Below are positions 1-8,916 of a stretch of DNA of 64,000 bases, one piece after another. Below the pieces are notes generated by a model. It did no database searches and was not told where the DNA came from. It was given only the letters and a program-made list of their open reading frames with translations. The translations under genes were made by a program, and so were the position numbers. The number at the start of each line of letters is the position of its first letter. Position 1 is the stretch's first letter. The DNA is from Azohydromonas caseinilytica (lineage in GTDB: Bacteria; Pseudomonadota; Gammaproteobacteria; Burkholderiales; Burkholderiaceae_C). The DNA is taken from assembly GCF_012927045.1 (NCBI RefSeq), contig NZ_JABBFW010000012.1, positions 62,001 to 126,000 of the forward strand, read 5' to 3'.

Positions 1-220
1 CGCCGTCGCGCAGCGCCAGCAGCGCCACACCGTCGTGGTCGGCGCTGGCGCCGGGCAGCGCCAGGTCCAGCACCCTCGAACATTGCGCCACGGCCAGCAC
101 GCGGTCCTGCACGTTGCGGCAGGCGCGGCCAAGCGCCGAGTGCTCGCGCCAGGCTTGCGCGAACGCTTGCGGGGCCAGCGCCGGGTTGCGGCGGGCCAGG
201 TAGATCATCTTCCAACTCAA
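1..220 (-). CDS. EthD-domain protein, 3' end outside the window
   Basis: This partial minus-strand gene begins near position 220 with a TTG codon that has GGAGAAG just upstream, or at an in-frame ATG at 208. The visible N-terminus (MIYLARRNPALAPQAF, then AWREHSALG) has the layout of the EthD/dimeric ferredoxin-like barrel family, small proteins often found with cytochrome P450s or catabolic enzymes. It lies 42 bp beyond the last MFS gene in the same direction and is probably the tail of the long catabolic operon that starts at 14754. No function can be assigned beyond the family. The rest of the gene is not in the window. Confidence 0.6.
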   Translation of the reverse strand, partial: MSWKMIYLARRNPALAPQAFAQAWREHSALGRACRNVQDRVLAVAQCSRVLDLALPGASADHDGVALLALRDG

Positions 221-262
221 GGGGCTTCTCCGCTCGACAGACAACGGCCGGGCCCGTCGGCG

Positions 263-1603
263 TCAGCGCGCGGGCAGGCCCTTTTCAGGTAGCGCCACGG
301 CCTGGACGGTCTGGGGCATCGACGAGGCTTGCCGGGCGGCCGGATAGGCCCGCAGCCCGCGCAGCAGCATCAGCAGGCAGGGCAACAGCATCGCCATGGC
401 GCCCAGCAGGGCCCAGCGCAGGCTCTCGCCCGGGGTCGCGTCCAGGCCCAGGCGCGCGAGGTGGTCGCTGAGCCAGCCCACGCCTACCGGCCCCAGGCCG
501 GTGCCCACCACCGCGCCGGCCATCAGCATCATGGCGTTGGCGGTGGCCCGGCGCCGCGGCGGCACGACCAGGCTCAAGGCCGCGTACACGGGCGCAGCCC
601 ACCAGGAGACGAACAGCGAGAACCCGGCCACCAGCGCCACCGCCGGCACCAGCGCGCCGGCAGGCAGCAGCAGGTAGCCCACGCCGCAAGGCAATGCCAG
701 CCCCATGCCGAGCAGGGGCACGCCCAGCTGCCAGCGCAGGTCGCGGCGCGTGAGCCGGTCGGCCAGCGCGCCGGCCCAGAGGCTGCCCACGACGGAGCTC
801 AGCGCGGCCACGGTCGAAACCATGCCCGCGGCCTGCAGGTCCAGGCCGTGGCGCCGCACCAGCAGCGACAGGTTCCAGGCACCGAAGCCGTAGCCGGCCA
901 CCAGCGCGAACGCGGTGGCCAGGATCAGGCTGCGCGCCACGGGCATGCTCCAGATCTCGGCCACGCCGCCCCGTGCCGCGGCAGCGGCGGCACCGGCATG
1001 CACGGCCTTGGGCAAGGCCCTGACGGTCAGGCGCAGCACCAGCGCCATCACCAGGGACGCCGCGCCCACCAGCGCCACCGTGGTGCGCCAGCCGTAGCGC
1101 TGCGCGAGCCAGGCGCCCACCAGCAGCGCCAGCAGCGCGCCGAGGCTGGCGCCGGCGCTGAACACGCTCATCACCCGGGAGCGCTGCTCCGGCGGGTACA
1201 GCTCGGCCAGCAGCGCCATGGACGCCGGGCCGGCACCGGCATCGCTGAGCGCGCCGCCCGCGCGCGTGGCCATCAGCGACCAGGCGCCTGTCGTCATGGC
1301 CCCCAGCGCCCCGAGCGCGCCGCCCAGGCCGCGGCACCAGGCCACGACGCTGCGCCGCTCCAGCCGATCGGCCAGCCGGCCCATGGGCACGCCCAGCACC
1401 GCAAAGGCCAGTGCATAGCCCAGGCCCGTGACCAGCCCGACCTGCAGGTCGCTGAGCCCGAACTCGGCCTTGACCGGCGTGATGAGCACCGCCAGCACCT
1501 GGCGGTCCATGAACGCCAGCGCCGACAGCAGCGTCAGCAGCACCAGCGTGTAGCGCGAGCCGGTGGACGCAGGCACCGGCGGCTGATCGGTCCTGGGGAG
1601 CAT
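263..1603 (-). CDS. MFS transporter (second of a tandem pair)
   Basis: A 446-residue major facilitator superfamily permease with about 12 hydrophobic segments. The start is the ATG at 1603, 11 bp after the stop of the preceding MFS gene. The N-terminus has FMDRQVLAVLITPVKAEFGLSD followed by GVPMGRLADR, the motif-A-like loop between TM2 and TM3 of the spinster/ACS-type subgroup common in catabolic operons. A central loop near residue 215 separates the two six-helix halves. Position at the end of a steroid/aromatic degradation operon suggests uptake of the growth substrate or a pathway acid, but the substrate cannot be read from the sequence. Confidence 0.85.
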   Translation of the reverse strand: MLPRTDQPPVPASTGSRYTLVLLTLLSALAFMDRQVLAVLITPVKAEFGLSDLQVGLVTGLGYALAFAVLGVPMGRLADRLERRSVVAWCRGLGGALGALGAMTTGAWSLMATRAGGALSDAGAGPASMALLAELYPPEQRSRVMSVFSAGASLGALLALLVGAWLAQRYGWRTTVALVGAASLVMALVLRLTVRALPKAVHAGAAAAAARGGVAEIWSMPVARSLILATAFALVAGYGFGAWNLSLLVRRHGLDLQAAGMVSTVAALSSVVGSLWAGALADRLTRRDLRWQLGVPLLGMGLALPCGVGYLLLPAGALVPAVALVAGFSLFVSWWAAPVYAALSLVVPPRRRATANAMMLMAGAVVGTGLGPVGVGWLSDHLARLGLDATPGESLRWALLGAMAMLLPCLLMLLRGLRAYPAARQASSMPQTVQAVALPEKGLPAR

Positions 1604-1614
1604 CGGCCGCCCCT

Positions 1615-3036
1615 TCAGGCCGGGGACGGTGCGGCGCGCTCGCGCGCATACGCCCGCAGCGCCAGCACGAACGCCACGGCACCCAGCGCGTAGCAGCCGC
1701 CCGAGCTGGCAGCCAGCGCCCAGCGCAGCGCCTCCTGGCCCAGCGCGGGCACCAGCGCGTCGCTGAGCGCTCCCGTGAACAACGGGCCCAGCCCGCCGCC
1801 GACCATCGTCATCCCGAGGTTGAAGAACGCCAGGGCGGTGACGCGGCGGTGCGGCGCGATGAGCTCCGCCAGCACCGCGTACACCGGCGCGGTCCACCAC
1901 ACCGCGAACACGCCGAACAGCAGGTAGGCGGCAACGGCCCGGGGCACGGCCACGTCGCCGAGGGTCCAGCCCGTGCCCGCCGGCCAGGCGAAGAAGGCCA
2001 GCGCCGCCGGCACCGACAGCACGCAGCCGATGAGCGGCACCCCCAGGCGCCAGCGCGCATCGCGCTGGCCCAGCCGGTCGCTGAGCCAGCCGCCCGTGAG
2101 CGAACCCAGCATCGCCGCGACACCGCCCAACAGCCCCATCACGATGCCCGCGCCCTGCAGCGTCATGCCGTGCGAGCGCACCAGGAACGCCGGCATCCAC
2201 AGCCCGATGCCGTAGCCGGCAAACCCCATCGTCAGCCCCGCCAGCGTCGTCCAGCGGAAGGCCCGGGACGCCCAGAGGCTGCGCACCAGCACGGCCATCG
2301 GCTCGCGCGGCGGCGTCGCCGCGTCACCCGCGCCCGCGACTGCAGCCGGCTGCTCCCAGCGTCCGCGCAGGGGCTCCACCGTCGTCAGCCGCAGCAGCAG
2401 CGCCGCGAGCACGCCCGGAATGGACATCCACAGGAAGGCGGCCCGCCAGCCGTGGTGATGCGCGATCCAGCCCCCGATGGTCAGCCCCAGCAGGATGCCC
2501 AGCTGCGGGCCGAGCCAGTACACGCCCATGGCCCGCCCGCGCAGGCGGGGCGGGTAGTGGTCGGCCACCATCGACGCCGACGGCGCCGTGCAGCCGGCCT
2601 CGCCCACGGCCACGCCGACGCGGGCCAGGAACAGCGTCCAGTAGCCCGTGGCCAGGCCGCACAGCGCCGTCATGCCGCTCCAGGCGGCGCAGCACCAGGC
2701 GACGAAGTTGCGGCGGTTGGCATGGTCGGCATGGCGCCCGAACGGAATGCCCAGCAGGCTGTAGAACAGCGCAAAGCTCAGCCCGCCCAGGAGCCCCATG
2801 GCCGTGTCGGAGACGCCAAGCTCCTGCTTGATGGGCTGCACCAGCAGTCCCAGGATCTGCCGGTCGATGAAGGCCATGGTGTAGACCAGCAGCAGCACGA
2901 ACAGCGTCCAGTGGCTGCGCGTGCCGTAGGCGGCACCGGGCAGCGCGGCGCTCGCCGCGCCGTCGTCGGGTGCCGGCGTGGTGCGTGGCGCCACGGCGGC
3001 GGCCTCCACGCGCAGGGTCGGGTTCAGGCGGGCCAT
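1615..3036 (-). CDS. MFS transporter (first of a tandem pair)
   Basis: A 473-residue major facilitator superfamily permease. The first roughly 45 residues are a polar Pro/Ala-rich cytoplasmic tail. Then come AFIDRQILGLLVQPIKQELGVSD and GIPFGRHADHANRR, the same signature as the next gene, so the two look like a diverged tandem duplication. The ATG at 3036 follows the thiolase stop by about 14 bp. Inner-membrane uptake of an organic acid or steroid is the likely role, judged from the operon. Two paralogous permeases suggest two related substrates, or a paired uptake and export function. Confidence 0.85.
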   Translation of the reverse strand: MARLNPTLRVEAAAVAPRTTPAPDDGAASAALPGAAYGTRSHWTLFVLLLVYTMAFIDRQILGLLVQPIKQELGVSDTAMGLLGGLSFALFYSLLGIPFGRHADHANRRNFVAWCCAAWSGMTALCGLATGYWTLFLARVGVAVGEAGCTAPSASMVADHYPPRLRGRAMGVYWLGPQLGILLGLTIGGWIAHHHGWRAAFLWMSIPGVLAALLLRLTTVEPLRGRWEQPAAVAGAGDAATPPREPMAVLVRSLWASRAFRWTTLAGLTMGFAGYGIGLWMPAFLVRSHGMTLQGAGIVMGLLGGVAAMLGSLTGGWLSDRLGQRDARWRLGVPLIGCVLSVPAALAFFAWPAGTGWTLGDVAVPRAVAAYLLFGVFAVWWTAPVYAVLAELIAPHRRVTALAFFNLGMTMVGGGLGPLFTGALSDALVPALGQEALRWALAASSGGCYALGAVAFVLALRAYARERAAPSPA

Positions 3037-3050
3037 GTTCAGCGCTCCGG

Positions 3051-4256
3051 TCAGAGCACCTCGAACAGCGCCGCCGCGCCCATGCCGCCGCCGATGCACA
3101 TGCTCACCACGACCAGCCGCACGCCACGCCGGCGCCCTTCGAGCAGCGCATGGCCCACCAGCCGCGCGCCGGACATGCCGAACGGGTGCCCGATGGAGAT
3201 CGCCCCGCCGTTGACGTTGAGGCGCTCGTCGGGGATGCCCAGGCGGTCCCGGCAGTGCAGCACCTGGCAGGCGAAGGCCTCGTTGAGCTCCCACAGGCCG
3301 ATGTCGCTCACGGTCAGGCCGTGGCGCTGCAGCAGCTTCGGGATGGCGAACACCGGGCCGATGCCCATTTCCTCGGGCCCGCAACCCGCCACCGCCAAGC
3401 CACGGTAGGCCCCCAGCGGCTTGAGGCCGCGGCGCCCGGCCTCGGCACGGCTCATCAGCACCGAGGCCGAGGCGCCGTCCGAGAGCTGCGACGCATTGCC
3501 GGCGGTGATGAACTCGCCCTGCGCGACCCACTGTCCGCCCTTCCACACGGGCTTGAGCCCGGCCAGGCTCTGCGCCGTGGTGTCGGCGCGGTTGCCCTCG
3601 TCCTGGGTCAGCAGCACCTCCTGCGTGCCGGTGACGTTGCCTTCCTTGTCGAGGAGCTGCTTGACGGTGGACAGCGGCACGATCTCGTCGGCGAACAGCC
3701 CGGCCTGCTGCGCGGCGGCGGTGCGCATCTGGCTGCGCAGCGCGTACTCGTCCTGCGCGGCGCGGCTGATGCCGTAGCGGCGGCTCACGATCTCGGCCGT
3801 CTCGATCATCTGGATGTACGCCGCCGGGGCGGCCTGCAGCACGGCCTGCGACTGCGCGCGGTAGCTGTTCTTGTGGCGGTTCTGCACCAGCGAGATGGAC
3901 TCCAGGCCGCCGGCCACCGCGATCCCGTACTCGCCGGCCATGATGCCCTTGGCCGCGGTGGCGATGCTCACCAGCCCGGAGGCGCACATGCGGTCGATGG
4001 CCATGCCGCCCACCTCCTGCGGCAGCCCCGCGGTGTAGCCGCACAAGCGCCCGAGGTTGTAGCCCTGCGTGCCCTGCTGCGCCGCCACGCCCAGGATCAC
4101 GTCGTCGACGTCGGCGCCGTCCACGCCGGCGCGCGCCAGCGCGGCCCGGATCACGTGGCCACCCAGCACCGGCGCCTCGGTGTCGTTGTAGGCGCCACGG
4201 AAGGCCCGCGCGATGGGCGTGCGGGCCGTGGAAACGATGACGGCTTCGTTGAGCAT
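3051..4256 (-). CDS. Thiolase family acetyl-CoA acyltransferase
   Basis: A 401-residue thiolase that cleaves a 3-ketoacyl-CoA with CoA to release acetyl- or propionyl-CoA. The nucleophilic cysteine lies in [10 protein letters not shown] (about residue 90). The His motif [16 protein letters not shown] and the C-terminal Cys motif [11 protein letters not shown] are both present, so it should be a degradative thiolase rather than a lipid-transfer homologue. It follows the MaoC gene and precedes the MFS pair. With two acyl-CoA dehydrogenases, MaoC and SDRs upstream it completes a beta-oxidation set, plausibly for a steroid side chain or for ring-cleavage CoA esters. The assignment to steroids rests on context. 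Confidence 0.9.
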   Translation of the reverse strand: MLNEAVIVSTARTPIARAFRGAYNDTEAPVLGGHVIRAALARAGVDGADVDDVILGVAAQQGTQGYNLGRLCGYTAGLPQEVGGMAIDRMCASGLVSIATAAKGIMAGEYGIAVAGGLESISLVQNRHKNSYRAQSQAVLQAAPAAYIQMIETAEIVSRRYGISRAAQDEYALRSQMRTAAAQQAGLFADEIVPLSTVKQLLDKEGNVTGTQEVLLTQDEGNRADTTAQSLAGLKPVWKGGQWVAQGEFITAGNASQLSDGASASVLMSRAEAGRRGLKPLGAYRGLAVAGCGPEEMGIGPVFAIPKLLQRHGLTVSDIGLWELNEAFACQVLHCRDRLGIPDERLNVNGGAISIGHPFGMSGARLVGHALLEGRRRGVRLVVVSMCIGGGMGAAALFEVL

Positions 4257-4267
4257 GTGACTTTCCT

Positions 4268-4729
4268 TTACTCGAAATACAAACGGCTGATCGTGTCCAC
4301 GACGCAGCCGGGCCGCTCGCTGCCCTCGACCTCGACGGTGATGCGGATCGTGACCTGCACGCCGCCCCCCGCCACGGGCTCGGCGGCCACCACGCGCCCG
4401 CTGCCGCGCACGCGCGATCCGGCCTTCACCGGTGCCGGGAAACGCACCCGGTCGCAGCCGTAGTTCACGCCCATCCGCAGGCGCTCGTAGCGCACGAGCT
4501 GCGGCAGGAACAGGTTGGCCAGGGCCAGGGTGAGGTAGCCGTGCGCCACGCAGGCGCCGAAGGGGCCCTGCGCGGCGCGCACCGGGTCCACGTGAATCCA
4601 CTGGTGGTCGCCGGTGGCCTGCGCGAACAGGTCGATACGCTCCTGTGCGAGCACCATCCAGTCGGTCGCGCCGAGGTCCCGGTCCACGCTGCGGAGCACC
4701 GCCTCGGTGCTGTCGTAGAGCGCCGCCAT
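4268..4729 (-). CDS. MaoC-like (R)-specific enoyl-CoA hydratase
   Basis: A 153-residue single hot-dog-fold protein. The hydratase-2 motif [15 protein letters not shown] (residues about 38-52) carries the catalytic Asp and His, followed by [14 protein letters not shown], typical of MaoC/NodN-type hydratases. It would add water to a trans-2-enoyl-CoA made by one of the neighbouring acyl-CoA dehydrogenases, or do the reverse. The gene is 11 bp upstream of the thiolase and 4 bp after an SDR gene, so it is clearly translated from the same operon. In actinobacterial steroid degradation, MaoC proteins often act as pairs. Only one is seen here. Confidence 0.85.
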   Translation of the reverse strand: MAALYDSTEAVLRSVDRDLGATDWMVLAQERIDLFAQATGDHQWIHVDPVRAAQGPFGACVAHGYLTLALANLFLPQLVRYERLRMGVNYGCDRVRFPAPVKAGSRVRGSGRVVAAEPVAGGGVQVTIRITVEVEGSERPGCVVDTISRLYFE

Positions 4730-4733
4730 GGTT

Positions 4734-5525
4734 TCAGGCCCGCTGCGAGCTGACCGAGACCACCTCGCCGGTCATGTAGCTCGAATAGTCGCTGGCGAGG
4801 AAGACCATCACGTTGGCGACCTCCCAGGGCTCGGCCGCGCGGCCGAAGGCCTCCTTCGCAGCCAGCTCGTCGAGCAGCGCGTCGCTGGCCGACTTCTTCA
4901 GGAAGGCATGGATCGCGATGGAGGGCGCCACGGCATTGACGCGCACGCCGAACTCGGCGGCCTCCAGCGCCGCGCAGCGCGTGAGCGCCATCACCCCGGC
5001 CTTGGCCGCGGCGTAGTGCGCTTGCTCGGCCTGCGCGCGCCAGCCCAGCACCGAGGCGTTGTTGACGATGACGCCGCGCCCGTGGGGCTGCATGGCGCGC
5101 AGGGCCGCGCGCGTCATGCGGAAGGTGCCGGTCAGCGTCACGTCCACGACGCGCTGCCACTCCTCGTCGGGCATGTCCACGAGGCGGCACGAGGTGCCCA
5201 GGCCCGCGTTGTTGATGAGCACGTCGATGGCGCCCAGCCGCTCGGCGGCCTCTGCGAACAGCGCGTCCACCTGCTCCTGCCGGCTGACGTCGCAAAGCAG
5301 CCCATGGACCGCCTGCAGCCCGGTCGTGCGCCGCAGCTCGGCCACCGCTTCGGTCAGGCGCCGTTCGTGGACGTCGCTCACCAGCACAGCGCGCGCGCCC
5401 TCCTCGGCCGCGCGGCGCGCCGCGGCGAAGCCGATGCCGGCGCCGGCCGCGGCGGTGACCAGGACGCTCTTGCCGGCCAGCAGGCCGTGCGGGGGCACGT
5501 AGGAAGGCGCGGGAATCGTTGCCAT
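4734..5525 (-). CDS. SDR family oxidoreductase
   Basis: A 263-residue classical short-chain dehydrogenase/reductase. The glycine-rich cofactor loop is TAAAGAGIGFAAA (residues about 24-36), NNAG follows near residue 101, and the catalytic Tyr/Lys lie in HYAAAKAG. The likely reaction is NAD(P)-dependent oxidation of a 3-hydroxyacyl-CoA or ring hydroxyl. The ATG at 5525 is preferred over an in-frame upstream ATG because residues 1-20 already form the usual N-terminal lead. It sits between the acyl-CoA dehydrogenase pair and MaoC, where a beta-oxidation hydroxyacyl-CoA dehydrogenase is expected. Confidence 0.85.
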   Translation of the reverse strand: MATIPAPSYVPPHGLLAGKSVLVTAAAGAGIGFAAARRAAEEGARAVLVSDVHERRLTEAVAELRRTTGLQAVHGLLCDVSRQEQVDALFAEAAERLGAIDVLINNAGLGTSCRLVDMPDEEWQRVVDVTLTGTFRMTRAALRAMQPHGRGVIVNNASVLGWRAQAEQAHYAAAKAGVMALTRCAALEAAEFGVRVNAVAPSIAIHAFLKKSASDALLDELAAKEAFGRAAEPWEVANVMVFLASDYSSYMTGEVVSVSSQRA

Positions 5526-5693
5526 CAAAACCTCTTGTCGGGTGCAGGGAATGCGCCCATCGTGTGGCGCGGTGAGCGCTGCGGCATCGTCCCAATGGAC
5601 GAAGAGGCGGGAGCAGGCCCGGCGCTTTTGGGCACGGGTGCTGGCGCCGCCGGCTGGAGCAGCCGGCGACGCCATGGGTGGCGGCAGCCGGCC

Positions 5694-6863
5694 TCAGCGC
5701 GGCATGCCCAGTGCCCGCTCGGCGATCTGGTTGAGCTGGATCTCGTTGGTGCCGGCGTAAATGGTGTCGGCGCGGCTGCCCAGCCACAGCAGCTGCAGGC
5801 GCTGTCGCGTGGTGTCGTCGTCCACCACGTCGCCCGCGGCGCCCAGCACGTCCATCGCCAGCCGACCCAGGTCACGGCGCCAGTTCGACCAGGCGTACTT
5901 CGAGGTATAGGCCGCGCCCGGCAGGGCGCCGTCCTGCGCGCCCAGCAGCCGCAAGGCATGGAAGCGCAGCGTGGCCAGCCCCAGGGCCGCCTGCGCGATG
6001 CGCTGGCGCAGCAGCGCATCGCGCGCCGCGCCATTGGCGCGGGCGGTCTCGATCACGAGGTCGAGCTCGTGCCTGAAATGCGCCTGCTGTCCGAGCGTGG
6101 ACACCCCACGCTCGAAGCCCAGCAGCGCCATCGCCACCTTCCAGCCCTGGCCCGGTGCGCCCAGGTGCAGCGCGCCCTCGGTGCGGGCGCCGTCGAAGAA
6201 CACCTCGTTGAACTCGGCGCTGCCCGTCATCTGCCGGATCGGCCGGATCGTGATGCCGTCCTGGTGCAGCGGCACCAGCAGCAGCGTGAGCCCCTGGTGC
6301 CGCTCGGAGCCGGGCTCGGTGCGCGCCAGCACGAAGATCCAGTCGCTTTCATGCGCCCACGAGGTCCAGACCTTCTGGCCGTCGATGACCCAGTCGCCGC
6401 TGGCGGCGTCGCGCCGCGCGCGGGTGCGCACGTTGGCCAGGTCGGAGCCGGCGCCCGGCTCCGAGTAGCCCTGGGCCCAGTACGCGGTGCCGGCGCGGAT
6501 GCCCGGCAGGAAGCGGGCCTTCTGCTCGTCGGTGCCGTAGGCGATGAGCGTGGGGGCGAGCAGCTGCTCGCCGATGTGGCCCAGGCGACCCGGGCCGCCA
6601 CCGCGCACGTACTCCTCGTGGAAGATCATCTGCTGCGCCAGCGGCATCGCCGCACCGCCGGCTTCGCGCGGCCAGCCGATCCCCACCCACCCGGCCCGCG
6701 CCAGGGTCTGCTCCCAGCGCTTGGCCAGGGCCCCGTCGAAGCCCGGTGCGCCGGGGCCGTGACAGCCGCGCAGCGGCTCGAATTCGCCTTGCAGGTGCGA
6801 GCGCATCCAGCCTTGGACATCGGCGCGGAAGGCTCGCTCGTCATCGGTCTCGATCAGGTTCAC
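5694..6863 (-). CDS. Acyl-CoA dehydrogenase, larger subunit of an adjacent pair
   Basis: A 389-residue flavin acyl-CoA dehydrogenase. It has YWAQGYSEPGAGSDLA and the WTSWAHESDW substrate/flavin loop, and ends with IYAGTNEIQLNQIAERALG. The usual IYEG catalytic glutamate position of short-chain family members is Ala (IYAG), so the base must lie elsewhere or in the partner subunit. The start is a GTG at 6863 that overlaps the stop of the preceding acyl-CoA dehydrogenase by 4 bp (GTGA), implying coupled translation. Adjacent ACAD pairs that form alpha2-beta2 enzymes are typical of steroid side-chain and ring degradation (ChsE-type). That quaternary structure is inferred here. Confidence 0.88.
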   Translation of the reverse strand: MNLIETDDERAFRADVQGWMRSHLQGEFEPLRGCHGPGAPGFDGALAKRWEQTLARAGWVGIGWPREAGGAAMPLAQQMIFHEEYVRGGGPGRLGHIGEQLLAPTLIAYGTDEQKARFLPGIRAGTAYWAQGYSEPGAGSDLANVRTRARRDAASGDWVIDGQKVWTSWAHESDWIFVLARTEPGSERHQGLTLLLVPLHQDGITIRPIRQMTGSAEFNEVFFDGARTEGALHLGAPGQGWKVAMALLGFERGVSTLGQQAHFRHELDLVIETARANGAARDALLRQRIAQAALGLATLRFHALRLLGAQDGALPGAAYTSKYAWSNWRRDLGRLAMDVLGAAGDVVDDDTTRQRLQLLWLGSRADTIYAGTNEIQLNQIAERALGMPR

Positions 6864-7966
6864 GGGGCGCGCTCCAGGAGTTGAGCGGCGACGCGCTCGC
6901 GCCACCAGGACAGCGGCTGCAGCCGCTGGCTGTCGGCCTGCGCGCGCTTGAAGTACAGCTGCGGGTCGTATTCCCAGGTGTAGCCCACGCCGCCGTGCAG
7001 CTGGATCGCTTCCTGGGCGCAGAACTGCGCGGCCTCGGTGGCCTCGCAGCGAGCCTGCGCGGCGTGGAAGGCCAGCGTCGCGGCGTCGGGCTCCAGGTCG
7101 GCCACGGCCGCCGCGCCGTAGACAGCGGAGCGGGCGCTTTCGATGGCCACCAGCATCTGCGCGCAGCGGTGCTTCACGGCCTGGAAGCGGGCCACCGGCT
7201 GGCCGAACTGCAGCCGCTGCACGGTATAGGCGGTGCTGAGCTCCAGGCACTGCTGCGCCGTGCCTAGCTGCTCGGCCGCGAGCCCGATGGCGGCCAGGTC
7301 ACGCGCGCGCCGCAGTGCCTCATCCAGCGTGTCGCCGCGCCCCAGGCAGGCGCCGGCCGGCAACACGATGCCCTGCGCCTGCACCCGGGCGCTGCGGCGC
7401 GTGGTGTCGATGCTGCGCAGCGGCTCGATGCGCAGCGCCGGGCTGCCGCTGCTCACGGCCAGCAGCACGGTGGCGCCGGCCGGGTCGGTGGCCGCCAGCA
7501 GCAGCGTGTCGGCCCAGGCGGCCGAACCCACTTGTGCCCACGTACCCTCCAGGCGCCAGCCGCTGCCGTCGGGCAGCGCACGTGCCGCACCGGCTTCCAG
7601 CGCGCAGGCAACCACCTCGGTGCCGCGCTCCACTTCGGCCAGCTGCGGCCGCCCGGCGTCCGCCAGCCCGCGCAGCAGCGCCGCGGACAGCACGACGCTG
7701 TCGAAGAACGGCACGCAGGCCAGGCGCCGGCCCAGCTGCTCCTGCAGCAGCGCCAGGCCGACCCAGCCCAGGCCAAGCCCGTCCTCCTCGGGCGGCGCTT
7801 GCACGCCGCACCAGCCCTGCTCGGTGATGCACTGCCACAGCGCGCGGTCGAAGCCGTCCTCGCTGGCGGCAGCGCGCCGCATGGCGGCCGAGTCGCAGGC
7901 CTCGGCCAGGAAATCGGCCGCGGCCGCGGCGATCAGCCGCTGGTCCTCGCTCAATGCCAGGTCCAT
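6860..7966 (-). CDS. Acyl-CoA dehydrogenase, smaller subunit of an adjacent pair
   Basis: A 368-residue acyl-CoA dehydrogenase family protein. The middle domain is divergent and lacks the clear YSEPGAGSD signature of its partner. The C-terminal domain has QLHGGVGYTWEYDPQLYFKRA, seen in CaiA-like and steroid acyl-CoA dehydrogenases. The ATG at 7966 lies 10 bp beyond the preceding SDR stop. The gene overlaps its partner by 4 bp. A weak FAD/substrate signature in one member and loss of IYEG in the other is the pattern expected of an obligate heteromer with complementary half-sites. This is inference from motif distribution. Confidence 0.85.
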   Translation of the reverse strand: MDLALSEDQRLIAAAAADFLAEACDSAAMRRAAASEDGFDRALWQCITEQGWCGVQAPPEEDGLGLGWVGLALLQEQLGRRLACVPFFDSVVLSAALLRGLADAGRPQLAEVERGTEVVACALEAGAARALPDGSGWRLEGTWAQVGSAAWADTLLLAATDPAGATVLLAVSSGSPALRIEPLRSIDTTRRSARVQAQGIVLPAGACLGRGDTLDEALRRARDLAAIGLAAEQLGTAQQCLELSTAYTVQRLQFGQPVARFQAVKHRCAQMLVAIESARSAVYGAAAVADLEPDAATLAFHAAQARCEATEAAQFCAQEAIQLHGGVGYTWEYDPQLYFKRAQADSQRLQPLSWWRERVAAQLLERAP

Positions 7967-7976
7967 GCCGGCATCC

Positions 7977-8852
7977 TCAGCTGCCGTACACGCGCTGCGG
8001 CGGCACGCTCTCGGCGAGGAGCCGATCCACCACCGGCCCCAGCTCCGCGGGCTGCCAGCGCGCGCCCTTGTCGATGATGCGGCCGGTACGCCAGCCGTCG
8101 GCCACCGAGAGCTCGCCGCCCTTGGCTTCGAAGCAGCGGCCCGTGACGTGGGCGGACTGCACGCTGCCCAGCCACACGACGATGCCGGCCACGTTCATCG
8201 GGTCCCAGGCGTCGAAGCCGCTCTCGGGCTTCTTCACCATCTCCGGCATGGCGCTCTCCGTCATGGCCGTGCGCGCCGCGGGCGCCAGGCAGTTGACGGT
8301 GACGCCGTAGCGGGCCAGCTCCGCCGCCTGCACCAGGGTCAGACCCGCCACGCCGGCCTTGGCTGCGCTGTAGTTGCTCTGGCCGACGGAGCCCTGCAGG
8401 CCCGCGCCGGAGCTGGTGTTGATGATGCGGGCATCCACGGGCTGGCCAGCCTTCTTCTGGTCGCGCCAACGGCGGCCCAGCACGCTCGCCAGGCAGAAGT
8501 GGCCCTTGAGGTGCACGCGCATCACCGTGTCCCAGTCGTCTTCGGAGAGGCTGAGGAACATGCGGTCGCGCAGCACGCCGGCGTTGTTGACCAGCACCTG
8601 CACATCGCCGAACTCGGTCAGCGCGGCATCGGCGATGCGCTGCGCACCGGCCACGGTGGTGATGTCGCCTGTGTTGGCCAGCGCGCGGCCTCCGGCGCGG
8701 CGCACCTCCTCGGCCACGGCGCGCACGCCGTCCTCGCGGATGTCGTTGACCACGACATTGGCGCCCTCGGCGGCAAAGGCCAGCGCGTACGCGCGGCCCA
8801 GCCCGCCACCGGCGCCGGTGATGATGACGGTACGCCCGTCGCAGATCCCCAT
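7977..8852 (-). CDS. SDR family oxidoreductase
   Basis: A 291-residue classical SDR. The Rossmann motif TGAGGGLGRAYALAFAAEGA is at residues about 12-31, NNAG is near residue 93, the active-site Ser lies in NTSSGAG, and Tyr/Lys are in SNYSAAKAG. The N-terminus resembles the dehydrogenase domain of peroxisomal multifunctional enzyme 2 and related (R)-3-hydroxyacyl-CoA dehydrogenases. The length beyond residue 255 is a C-terminal extension. The ATG at 8852 is chosen; a longer in-frame start at 8900 is possible. It is co-transcribed between the extradiol dioxygenase and the acyl-CoA dehydrogenase pair. Confidence 0.85.
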   Translation of the reverse strand: MGICDGRTVIITGAGGGLGRAYALAFAAEGANVVVNDIREDGVRAVAEEVRRAGGRALANTGDITTVAGAQRIADAALTEFGDVQVLVNNAGVLRDRMFLSLSEDDWDTVMRVHLKGHFCLASVLGRRWRDQKKAGQPVDARIINTSSGAGLQGSVGQSNYSAAKAGVAGLTLVQAAELARYGVTVNCLAPAARTAMTESAMPEMVKKPESGFDAWDPMNVAGIVVWLGSVQSAHVTGRCFEAKGGELSVADGWRTGRIIDKGARWQPAELGPVVDRLLAESVPPQRVYGS

Positions 8853-8916
8853 GTGATGTGTCCTTCCTGGCGGTTGATGCATGGCGCGCCCGGCAGGCAC
8901 GCCGCGGCGGCTGCGG

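Noticed and set aside
2970-6884. Long plus-strand open frames opposite the thiolase and acyl-CoA dehydrogenase genes
   Set aside because: They lie antisense to well-supported enzymes, have low-complexity His/Gly/Arg/Gln-rich translations and no domains. They are typical antisense artefacts of high GC.
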